From positions 1,054,001-1,118,000 of the forward strand of contig OX637799.1 of the NCBI GenBank assembly GCA_951802425.1: 64,000 nt of DNA, in the 5' to 3' direction. The stretch's first letter is position 1, and each line of letters begins with the position of its first letter. Position numbers and translations under genes: made by a program. Below the pieces are notes generated by a model. That model was not told where the DNA came from. It searched no databases and saw only the letters and a list, made by a program, of their open reading frames with translations. This document shows positions 7,985 through 18,300 of this stretch, piece by piece. Source of the DNA: Clavaria fumosa. Lineage: Eukaryota; Basidiomycota; Agaricomycetes; Agaricales; Clavariaceae.

Positions 7985-10954
7985 GCTAGCCATCCAGGTG
8001 CACTTGGAGGCTCTCAGCACTGGCAAGGGGGCTATGACAAAGGCCCTTGTTGACTCAGGATGCACCAACTGCTTCATGGACCTGGAGTGGGCAAAAAGAG
8101 CAGGACTGGAACTGTCTCCCCTGCTGAACCCAATCACAATGTACAATGTGGATGGGTCACAGAATAGAGAGGGTAAAATCCAAAATGGAATTGAGCTGCT
8201 GGTGATGATGGGTGACCATCATGAATGGATCCACTTCCTGCTAGGGAAGATCCAAACCCACAAGGTCATCCTTGGGCATTACTGGCTCAAGCGACACAAC
8301 CCTGACATTGACTGGAAGAAGGCAGAGCTGTGCCTTACCCACTGCCCCCCACAGTGTTCTCCATCCCCACAAGCCCCTGCACCCCCAAAAACGAGTACCC
8401 TTGCATCTGCGAGTATTTTGGCAACTCTGGCCCTACCCCCGATTGGCCCAGCCGCTACCCTTTGGTTTTTAGTGAAGTGAAGTGGGATGAGCTTCCCTGC
8501 TCCCGACTGGACCTCAATATTAAAATCGAGTTCAAAAAGGACCCTGAGCACCTCTCCTCCAAGCTATACTCACTGACACAGCAGGAGATGGTGGAGATGA
8601 ACTGTTGGGTGGATGAGCAGCTCGCTTCTGGACGAATCTGGCCCTCGAAATCCCCATATGCCAGCCCCTTCTTCTTCAAACATGAGAAGGACAAGCTGCA
8701 GCCAATTATCAACTACTCAAGGCTGAATGCACACCTGGTCAAGGACAAGTACCCCCTTCCCCACATCCGAGACACAGTGGATGTGCTTAAGGGAGCATTG
8801 ATCTACTCTAAGATTGATGCAAAGGGAGGTTTCCCATCCATGCAGGTCTGGCCAGAGCACCAGCACCGCTGTGCCTTCTTGACACCTCGTGCACTCTTTG
8901 AACCTGCAGTTATGTGGTTTGGACTACAGAATGCCCCTGCTACCTTCCAACACTTCATGAATCACATGTTGAGAGAGGAGATTGCAGGAGGACATGTGAG
9001 GGCCTATGTGGATGATGTCATTGTGTTTGCAGAGGACTTGGCTACACACTGGTACTGGATGGATCGAGTCTTGAGGAAGTTTGGAGAGAATGGGTTGTGT
9101 CTCAAACTCAGTAAATGTGAGTTTGAGAAGAGTGAGATCATCTTCCTGGGGATGAAGATCTCTCACAACCAGCTAGAGCATGACCCAGCCAAGGGTGTGG
9201 CAGTCCGAGATTGGCCACATCCTAGGAATGTGAAGGATGTCCAGAGGTTCAATGGGATGTTGAACTACCTCCACTGGCACATCCCAAATCTTTGTGCCTG
9301 GGCAAAGCCACTCTTCCGGCTGACTGGGAATGTTCCATGGAAATGGGAGGAGGAGGAGGAAGCAGCCTTCTGAGATCTCTGTCAGGCACTTGTATTGGCC
9401 CTGGTCTTGGCTCTGCCTCAGGACAAAGGGAGATGGAAGGTAGAGACAGATGCGAGTAACCTGGCAACTGGTGGAGTGCTCTCGCAGCAGCAGACAGATG
9501 GAACCTGGAGAGTTGTTGACTATATCTCCAAGACCCTCACTGCAGCTGAGAAGAACTACGACGTGTATGACAAGGAGTTCTTGGCTGTGATTCAGGCACT
9601 TTGTGAGTGGCAGGTGTACCTCATTGGAGTGGATGAGATGATTGAGATCTGGATGGACCATGCGAACCTCCAGTACTTCTGGAAGCCCCAGAAGTTGAAA
9701 CTGAGGCAGGTCTGTTGGGTTGGAGAGCTCCAGTGCTTTGACTTTGAGATAAAGTATCACACTGGCAAGTTGAATATGAAGGCAGATGCACTCTCCCAGA
9801 GACTGGACTATGGAGAGATGGTGGAGGAGGATGCACCAGTGCAGGTTTTCCTGGAAATGGAAGTCTGTGTGTCATCTCATGGGACATAGTCAGTCCCCTC
9901 CCCCTCTCCTGTGGACATAACACCATCCTTGTCATCATCGACAAGTTCATGAAATGGACACTGCTCGAAGCAATCGGGCTTGACCTCACGGGACTTGGAG
10001 TGGCATGTCTCCTCTGGGATCGAGTGTTTCGTGACCATGGAGTCCCTCACAAGGTTGTGAGTGACTGGGGCTCCCAGTTCGTGTCCCACTTTATGAAGGA
10101 GTTCTACTCCATGATCTGGGTAAAGGCAAATCCAAGTACTGCCTTTCACCCACAGACTGATGGACAAATGGAATGGGCGAACCAGGAGATGGAGATCTAT
10201 CTCTGGGCTTATGTGGACCATCTCCAGGATGACTGGGCCGAATGGTTGTCCACTGCAGAGTTTGCTCTTAACAATCGTGAGCACTCAGCAACCAGACAGA
10301 CACCTTTCTTCCTCAATTACGGATGACACCCTTGGAATGGGGGACTCCACCCACCTTCTGAGGTGAACCTGGCAGTGGATGAGTGGATGGCTAAGCTCAT
10401 GGAGTCCCGAAGAGCAGCCAAGGAGGCAATGGAGAAAGTGGCAGCAGTGATGAAGAAGAGCTATGATAAGGGGAAATGCCCAAGTCAGGAGTACTCTGAG
10501 GGAGATCTGGTCTGGCTGGATACTAGAAACTTGAAGATGGACCAGTCCTCTAAAAAGCTTGACAACAAGAGAGCAGGCCCCTTTGCAGTTGAGGAGAAGG
10601 TGGGACCTGCTGGGTATTGCCTCAAGCTCCCTCGGGCCTGGCGCATCCATCAGGTCTTCAATGAGTTGCTGTTGATGCCTTACCATCCCCCTTCCTTCCC
10701 TTCTCAGAACCTGCCTCCCCCTCCACCCCTTACAATTGATGATGACCACCTGGAGTATGATGTGGAGGCAATCCTTGATGTTAAGAAGGTGGGGTGTGGG
10801 GTGAAGTACTTGGTGAAGTGGTTGGGATACCCAGTGGAGGAAAACACTTGGGAGCCCCGTAGGAACCTTACTAATAATGTTGCTTCTCCAGGACTTCTTC
10901 CTCTCCCACCCCAACAAGGCCAAGCTAGCTGGTCAGGACGCCCAGCCTTAAGAG
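7985..10954 (+). pseudogene. Pol of Gypsy A (protease, RT, RNase H, integrase, chromodomain), broken
   Basis: Recognisable order: aspartic protease (ALVDSGCTNC), reverse transcriptase with YVDD at about 9005, RNase H (VETDAS), integrase core (VSDWGSQFVS, FHPQTDGQ) and a C-terminal chromodomain (EYDVEAILDVKKVG, KWLGYPVEENTWEP). Stops include TGA after AAF at about 9371 and after NYG at about 10324; both are CGA in copy C. Between about 9870 and 9880 some 380 bp present in C are missing, deleting the HHCC domain and the start of the core. Many Arg codons have become Trp, Gln, Cys or His, as expected from CpG decay. It cannot be functional. Confidence 0.9.
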
Positions 10955-10962
10955 GGGGGTGA

Positions 10963-11253
10963 TGTTAAGATTGCTTACATAAGCCATCCCAAAGAGGAGT
11001 TATGGAGAAACTGGGGAGGGTTGTTGGAAGGTCACATGACCTGTGGCTGGGTCAGATTATGTAATCATGTAAGATCACATGACCTGGGGCCTGGGCGCAT
11101 CACATGACCTGAAGGTCCGAGTGTGGGAATGCCAGCAAGTGCCAGGGCTCTCACTATAAGTACCTCATCGTTTTCATTTTTGTACTCTTTTCCCCTTATC
11201 TTAGTATTGTTGTCATGACCTTACCCTTAAGTTGTGTGAGACCCAGTCTGATA
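10963..11253 (+). repeat. Gypsy A 3' LTR
   Basis: 291 bp, TGTTAAGATT to CAGTCTGATA, directly after the polypurine tract. It has diverged from the 5' LTR, including in the U3 E-box-like palindromes. Confidence 0.88.
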
Positions 11254-11255
11254 AT

Positions 11256-11350
11256 CGGATGGGACTCTGGCGGAAGGCCAAAATCACCTGGGTACCCCCA
11301 GAGGCACGTGAGGCAGTGCTCACCTTTGAGCATGACCTTCCCATCACGGG
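11256..11350 (+). pseudogene. Gypsy E integrase N-terminal fragment (plus strand)
   Basis: Encodes GLWRKAKITWVPPEAREAV and FEHDLPITG, homologous to the region just before the integrase zinc-binding domain of copy C. It stops between Gly and His; the continuation HPGPQKLRAAL lies on the minus strand at 13140. This marks one breakpoint of an inversion. Confidence 0.8.
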
Positions 11351-11398
11351 GACATAATCCAAAAGTGCGAAACATCTGGACAGTTTTTTGAGTCACTG
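11351..11398 (-). repeat. Detached outer end of mariner-2
   Basis: 48 bp identical in layout to the outer right end of mariner-2 (14676-14723): GACATAATCC through GAGTCACTG followed by TA. Mariner-2's other end lacks exactly this segment, so it was carried here by the inversion of 11351-13140. Confidence 0.85.
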
Positions 11399-11400
11399 TA

Positions 11401-11583
11401 TTTGATGTTCAACATCATCACTCGCAGGCAGACGACAATGGGGACTATCTTCAAGGGCCCACTCTGAACAGTGGGACTGCTGGACACATTGCTGATGAGA
11501 CCTGAGCAACTTGCAAGTGTCCGAGTCCCTATACGCACATCACAGATGTCAGAATGAATACAGACAAAGATGTAAATGTAAAC
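11401..11583. other. Spacer, no gene seen
   Basis: About 180 bp between the detached mariner end and the LTR of Gypsy E. In the reconstructed order it is the sequence flanking the 3' LTR of E and the insertion target of mariner-2. Confidence 0.4.
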
Positions 11584-11886
11584 TATCAGACTGGGTCTCA
11601 CAATCACACAGCTTAATGTAAGGTCAATGATGACAATACTAACATAAGGGGAAAAGGGTACAAGTAGGAAAAAGATGTAGTATATATAGCGGGAACCCTG
11701 GGAGTTGCCAGTGTTTCCACGCTCGGACCCCGTGAGTCACGTGATGCGCTCTGGCCAGGGTCATGTGACTTTCACATTACATAATCCACCACCCATCCGG
11801 GTCACGTGACTTTCCCACAATCTTCCTGCATCTCTTTCACAACCCTCCCTCTCACTTCTCTGGTGCTTATGTAAGCAGTCCTGACA
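11584..11886 (-). repeat. Gypsy E 3' LTR
   Basis: 303 bp on the minus strand, TGTCAGGACTGC to CAGTCTGATA. It is related to the A/B/C LTR in layout: TCACGTGA palindromes, TATATATA, CTTATGTTAGTATTG and GTGAGACCCAGTCTGATA. The sequence is clearly diverged, so E is a sister subfamily. Confidence 0.85.
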
Positions 11887-13140
11887 TCACCCCCCTCTTA
11901 AGGCTGGGCGTCTTGACCAGCCAATTTTGCTTTGTCAGGGTGTTGCTGGAAGAAGTCCCAGAGCAGCAGAGTCACATTGGTGAGGTTCCGGCAAGGTTCC
12001 CAAGTGTTCTCCTCCACCAGATACCCCAACCATTTCACCAAGTACTTCACCCCATGTCCCACCTTTTTGACATCATACTCCAAGTGGTCATCATCAATCA
12101 TGGGAGGGGGGGGCAGAGGTAGGCTCTGAGAAGGGAAAGAGGGAGCAACATACAGAGTGAGCAACACCTCATTGAACACCCGGTGTATCTGCCACGCTCA
12201 GGGGAGCTTGAGCTGGTAGGCAGCTGGTCCAACCTTTTCTTCAACAGCAAAGGGCCCTGCTCGCTTGTTGTCAAGTTTTTTGGAGGGTTGGTCCATTTTT
12301 AAGTTCCATGTGTCCAACTAGACTAAGTCTCCCTTTGAGTATTCCCAACTTGGCTGCTTTCCCTTATCATAGCTGGCCTTCATTGCATCTGCCGCTTTCC
12401 CCATCGCTTCCCTGGCTGCTCTTCGAGACTCCATGAGCTTGGCCATCCACTCATCTGCTGCAGGGTTTACTTCTGAGGGTGGCCGAATTCCACCGTTCCA
12501 TGGGTGCTGGCCATACTCTAGGTAGAAGGGCATGAATCCAGTGGCTGAATGTTCTTGGTTATTGAGCACAAACTCAGCAGTAGACAGCCATTCTGCCCAG
12601 TCATCCTGTAGGTGGTCCACATAGGCCCGGAGGTACACCTCAACCTCCTGGTTGACCCATTCCATCTGTCCATCTGTCTGGGGGTGGAAGGCTGTACTCG
12701 GGTTTGCCTTAACCCCAATCATCCTGTAAAACTCCTTCATGAACCTAGACACAAACTGGGTGCCCCAGTCACTCACAACTTTCTGCAGAACTCCATGGTC
12801 ATGGAAGACCTGGTCTTGGAGGATACAAGTGGCACCAAGTCCAGTGAGGTCAAGACCGATAGCCTCAATGAGGGTCTGCTTTGTGAACTTGTCCACAATG
12901 ACCAGGATTGTGTTGTGCCTGCAGGAGAGGGGGAAAGGGCCCACAATGTCCCAAGAGATCACTGCCCAAGGCCCTTCGGGCATGGGGTGAGGGTGGAGTG
13001 GAGCAGCATGCCTAGTGCAGTCGGGCTTCACCTTCTGGCACATCTGACACCCTCCTGCATACTGATTTGAATCCTTCACCATCCCCACCCACCAGTAGGA
13101 CCTCAGCAGCGCTGCTCTCAGCTTCTGTGGCCCTGGGTGC
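11887..13140 (-). pseudogene. Gypsy E integrase and chromodomain, broken
   Basis: Minus-strand homologue of the pol 3' end. The integrase H2C2 region is present (HPGPQKLRAAL, then CQMCQKVKPD), followed by the catalytic core (ISWDIVGPFP, VSDWGTQFVS, FHPQTDGQMEW) and a shortened chromodomain (EYDVKKVGHG, KWLGYLVEENTWEP) near 12000. A TAG follows GDLV at about 12320, and another stop precedes the chromodomain. The domain order is complete once the inversion is undone with the fragment at 11256-11350. Integrase would insert cDNA and the chromodomain would steer it to heterochromatin, but this copy is dead. Confidence 0.88.
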
Positions 13141-14723
13141 AGCAATATCTCCATAACCACTGAATGAGAAGGAATGTAAAACACACCATCCGATAGCCCT
13201 ACATCTCAGCTATCTGCCCATGTATTCAACATCAATATATAATTGGTTTAAGCTGAGATATTTGCACTTGTTTGTTGGGGTGTCATCCAGACAGTTTTTT
13301 TGCAGGCATTCAAAGTAAGCAAACACAATTAATTTAGTACTTGGTATAACCCCCTTGTCCTTTAACACTGCTGCAACTCTTCTAGGCATACTATGGATTA
13401 GTTTTATGCACTCTTCCTTTGATATCTTCTCCCATTCTGCCTCCACCCTCTTCCACAACTCATGAATGCTTCCAGGCTCATCAGGGTATGCTGAAAGGCA
13501 AAATTTGAGCATTTGCCAGAGGTGTTCTATGGGATTGAGGTCAGGAGACTGTGCAGGCCAATCCAAAATCTTAATCCTGTTGTCTTTGAACCACTTCTGT
13601 GCTCGTTTTGAGGCATTGTCCTGTTACCAAGTCAGTTTCTCCTTATCCATCTCATAATACTGCACTTACCTGTTGGAAGATTAAGTCCTCCCTGTCCATC
13701 CCATAAAACTCCACAGTCCTAAGAAGATCATCACCCAAGATCTCCTCATAGAGGGATGCATGCATCCTCCCCTCTATCCTGCACATGAAGCCCACCCCAT
13801 GGACTGTCATGCATCCCCAAACCATCACACTCCCACCCCCAAACTTCACAGTAGGTGAGATATGCTGAGCAGTCAGAGGAGCCCCAGGCCTTTTCCAGAC
13901 CCATTGCCTACCATCTGATGCAAAGCGATTGATCTTGGTCTCATCAGACCAGATAACATAAGCCCAGTCTTCCTCAGTCCAGTGCTGGTACTTACAAGCA
14001 GAGTCCAAGCACTGTTTGAAGTGGTGAGGGTGAAGAAGGGGCTTCTTGACCTTGGCACAAGCAACCAAGTCCTCCTTCTTGAGGGCATTACAAATCATCT
14101 GGGTGCTGACATCGATATTGGTGACATTTCGGAGCTCCCATTGGAGGTGGGAAGCTGTGTCAGCCTTGCCTGTGGTGATAAGTCGCACCAGCTTACAGTG
14201 ATCGTAGGATGAGAGCTTAGTAGGGCAACCACCAACACTCTTGGAAAGAGTGCCAGCAATCTGAGAGCAAAGTTCAGAGACAGTAGAGTGACCAACACCA
14301 AGCCTAGCAGCAATTTGGTGACAGGAATCACCATTTTGCAGCAAAGATGATAGACATCCGAAGTGCAGTGGGAAGCTGCTTCATGATGGGATAGTGGGGG
14401 TAAACTGAATAAGGGCCCTCCTTATATGTTAGAAGGTGGTCTAGTCACATGATTTTGTTGATTGGGTCACACAATCAACAAAGTCATGTGATTCTTCTAC
14501 TTTTTGATGCCTGCAAAAAAACTGTCCAGATGACACCCCAACAAACAAGTGCAAATATCTCAGCTTAAACCAATTATATATTGATGTTAAATACATGGGC
14601 AGATAGCTGAGATGTAGGGTTATCAGATGGTGTGTTTTACATGCCTTCTCATTCAGTGGTTATGGAGATATTGCTGACATAATCCAAAAGTGCGAAACAT
14701 CTGGACAGTTTTTTGAGTCACTG
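13141..14723 (-). mobile_element. Tc1/mariner transposon mariner-2, one outer end displaced
   Basis: A second Tc1 family. The right end finishes GAGTCACTG at 14723, followed by TA. Inner motifs AAACTGTCCAGATG (14520-14533) and its inverted partner near 13283-13300 give the same arrangement of outer and inner inverted motifs as mariner-1. The left end starts inside its repeat at AGCAATATCT; the missing outer 48 bp are at 11351-11398. Confidence 0.85.
13210..14384 (-). pseudogene. Tc1-family transposase with one intron, frameshifted start
   Basis: Exon 1 (14384-13670) has the HTH part (SCHQIAARLGVGHSTVSELC) and the first catalytic Asp in WSDETKIN. An intron of 49 bp (13621-13669, GTAAGT to CAG) sits directly before the second catalytic Asp. 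Exon 2 continues DNASKRAQKWFKDN to WPAQSPDLNPIEHLW. Compared with mariner-1, four residues (DPKH) are missing, giving 30 instead of 34 residues between Asp and Glu. The Met of MKQLPTAL at 14384 is one base out of frame with the rest near 14350. Probably inactive. Confidence 0.82.
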
Positions 14724-14725
14724 TA

Positions 14726-15300
14726 CACCCTGCTTGGTCTGTTTCGGACATGGTGAGTGGTTGTACTTTTTCTGTATCTTTTCAGTTGCTCACACTATGT
14801 GCGTGCAGGGTATGAACATCCAATCTATGTTGCCAACCCCTCCCTCAATTGCTTCTGTGAATCTTGCAGGTGAGTCGGTTGTGTTGGGTGTCCATTACCA
14901 ATCTTGGATTCATAAGCATATGCAGTCTCTACTCCTTTAGTTAGTGTGCAGTCCCTTGTGCAACAGGCTTTCTGTGCACATGAACATGAGGCAAGGGAGC
15001 ATGAGGCATCAACACAGGGAGACAATGGTCAGTATATTAGACATTTTTGGATTTCGCATGTGCTAATACAAGTACAATGAAGGTGGGGTTATCACCGTTC
15101 CAAGTGCCCAGTCCCATGCGCAAAGGGTTCGGTGTTTGCGTGAACATGGCACAAGTTCAACCATTCAGGCTCTGGTTCTGGTTCAGCCGGTGGTTCAAAA
15201 TGTCGCAAATTCGCAGCAACCAGGGAAGAAGAAATGGTAGCAGCAGTAGAGTAGCATATGACTAGAATATGGATATAATGATTTGTCTACTGTGCCATAG
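14726..15300. other. Unassigned, possibly exon-like
   Basis: Contains intron-like signals (GTGAGT near 14753 and 14868; TTTTCAG near 14782) and a pair of loosely repeated segments with CAGTCCC..CATGAACATG and CAGTCCC..GTGAACATG. No protein family was recognised. Confidence 0.3.
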
Positions 15301-15306
15301 CACGGG

Positions 15307-18300
15307 TCATCCACTAGTACCAATTGAAGAAGAGTAGAACAAACCTGAAATCTCAATACAACTTTGAACACAGAGCCACTCCTCTTGCATCCAATGCTTC
15401 ATTGCATGGACTTCTCTTATCAAGCATTTCTCCTCTTCAACACACTGATCATACTGTAGAAGCATTCTAATCCCATCACACATCAGTCTATCACCTAACC
15501 ATGCTGGCTCAGGTCCATCTACATCTTCCATCCCAATGTCTTGCCATATTTCATCATCAACATCCAGCCTGAAGAGCCCCTCACTCTTTAACATGTTTGG
15601 AGCTTGTGCACCAAGTGGGGCTTTGCCCTCATCAACCAGCTTTTGAATTTCAGCACAAAGACCATTATATGTCCTTGCAAGGTGCTGGATATTGGGTTCC
15701 CTCTGAACATTTGTTGACTCCACATGATTTCTGAGTTTCTTCTCTGTGAATAAATCATATGTGAGAAACATAGCATTTGTAAAAACATGAAACACTGACC
15801 ACTAGATGTATGTTTGTATGCAGTTTGCAATCTCTCCAACTCAAACTTGTGTCTTCTGAGACATTCTTGTATTCTTCTCTTGAGGGTATGAGCATTAAGT
15901 CTCAGCTGGAAATATTTGTCCTTGGCAATCTTGTGAAGATTGATTCTTCCATCCACACTCAATGCTGCCTTCTTTCTTCTGATTACATCAGACAGCTGGC
16001 TGAGTTTAGACCTGGCTTCATCCAATTGAAGAGCCAACTCCATGTGATCCTGTTGCCCATAATCAGACTCATCTGTCTGAACTTTCTCTAGAACATCAAT
16101 CTGTTTCCTATAAGACTTGGCAGTCTCCTGAAGTCCCAAGATCTCCTCAATTGCCTACTGCCCTTCATTCTTTGAAAGCTCTTGACATATGATTTTAGAA
16201 AAAATAAGTCATTTTTACAATTAAAGCCTACTCACAGACCACAGGCCTTGTCTGTTCCTTCACTTGCTTGGCCCATTCATCTCTCAACACAGCTTCAGGA
16301 ATTCCAAACTCAACAAGTTTACCCTCAGCCTCTACCTTCTTTTCTCTACACCCATACCACTTTTGAGCAAGCCAGTGTACCAAGCTGATGAATGTCTTGT
16401 TGCAAAGATGCTTGACTTGTGCATCGATAGTGTAGATTTGATGATGGAACTATGTATCAGCTTACAATCAGTATTGGACAGCAGAATCACATAGAAACTT
16501 ACTCCTGATACATGCAGTGTTGGAATCAAGAATTTTATTGCACTCCAGAAATGCTCACAGCCTTCTCCATCTGTCAAACCAAAACCCTCACATTTACATG
16601 GGTGATAAATGATTTGACAGGGCCACTGATGGCCATATGCATGGAAGACTGAGATTCCAAAAGTGACCCTTTTCAAGAACTGTCCTAGGCGGCCCCATTT
16701 TACACAACTCCTGTGCAACTGGCATCCTATATCATAGAGAACCCCAACTGTCATATGTTCAGGCAAGTGCTGAAACAAACAATACAACAGTGTAATAACA
16801 TAATGCTGCTTTTCTCCTTTTGTAGTCATATTGACTAACCAAAGAACACAATCATGGTGACAAAGAAGAGCCATGATACCAGTGTCAGAGAAAAACTGGG
16901 TGCTGGCTTTTGTATGCCTTTCATCTGCTGCTGCAAAGGATGCTTCACAGTCATCAAGGACTGAATTTCCAACCTTGACCCCTTTCTCAAACTTCTTGTG
17001 TGCACCCAAATCTGGGGTGGCAGATGCATCACCTCCCTTCCCTCACTGCATATTAACAAAATCTTCAACCAATTTAACCTCTTTCTCACAGTGTCTGGGT
17101 GCTCATTCAGGGGATCATATAAACCCTTTCGCTGTTTTTGAGTGAAACATGTGTCAATGCAAACAATGACATCAGCACTGAAATCTTTTGTCAGTCAGTA
17201 GAATGATAGTTACAAATCTCAATTTGCCTACATGGAAGCTGGATCATGACATTTCATGCCATCAAAGCAAAGAGGGCACTTAGCCCATAAATATTGACTG
17301 GGATGCCCTCTCTCCATCCTTGAGTGGCAAAATAGACCATCTAGATCAGAACTGTTGACCCCTTCCATCATATCTGTGGCCTCATCTGTGGCCTTATCAA
17401 GGCACACTGGACCAATGTGGCCTATTGAGAGAAAATAATCAAACATATGAATGGCAATCAAAACTGTATCTTACCATCACTTAACAGTTGGTCACAAATA
17501 TCATTGATTTGCTCCTGCACATAGAAGTCTATATTGTCAACCATAACAGAATACCATCGAATGGCATGGCCAAAACGCTGGCAGAGACTATCCTGTTAAG
17601 TTATGCTTGTTAGTTATTCATTCATTTTGCATTTATGCTGTGCACTGGCCTTCGATGAAAATTTGTAGTTCCTAGCAGAAAGAAAGGCATCAAGAGTCTC
17701 ACACCAAGCTGTATTGTTGGGAGGAGACCTCATGAACAGTTCACACACAAGTTGGAGCATGTTAAGGTGCACAGCACGGGTAGGAGCTGTAGGGGCACAT
17801 AGGAAGAAACCTCGAAGCAGCAGCTGCAAAAGAGCTGATAAACAATTGCAATATTGAACCTGAACAGCATCAAGCTCTGTTATTACGATTACAGTTGATT
17901 ACCTCATATTGAATAACCCCTTACCGTATAACCATGATAATGTATGAATTTTTGGCCTTGACCAACTGCATTTGCAGGGATTTGGGCTGAAAGACATATA
18001 ACATATAGTGTATGGGCAAAATCGGTCAACTATACAATATGGCAGCCAGGGGGCCAATACAAATCAGCCAGTCTAACAATTGTGCTCAGAGTTTTTGCTC
18101 TCCACCATGGCCCCATCACCCACCAAAAAGCGCAGCCCAAGGCCACCTCCTTATAACCAGGGTGGGAGGCCCAGGAAAACACCCACTGAGGACAATGTTG
18201 CAACCTCAAAGATGCCAGCAGGGTCAGAAAACCAACGCAAAAATTTGACACTCCATGACTGGATGACCGTCTTCACTTACATGGACAATCATAAGGGGCT

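Larger units (their letters stand above)
6058..11253 (+). mobile_element. Ty3/Gypsy chromovirus copy A, decayed
   Basis: A full element outline: 289-bp 5' LTR, self-priming PBS, gag, pol, polypurine tract AAGAGGGGGG (10950-10959) and 3' LTR. The LTRs differ at roughly twenty positions by eye, so this copy is older than C. It has stops in gag and pol (several CGA to TGA), frameshifts, and a deletion near 9880 that removes the integrase zinc-binding region. Flanks do not show a clear 5-bp target duplication. Confidence 0.9.
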
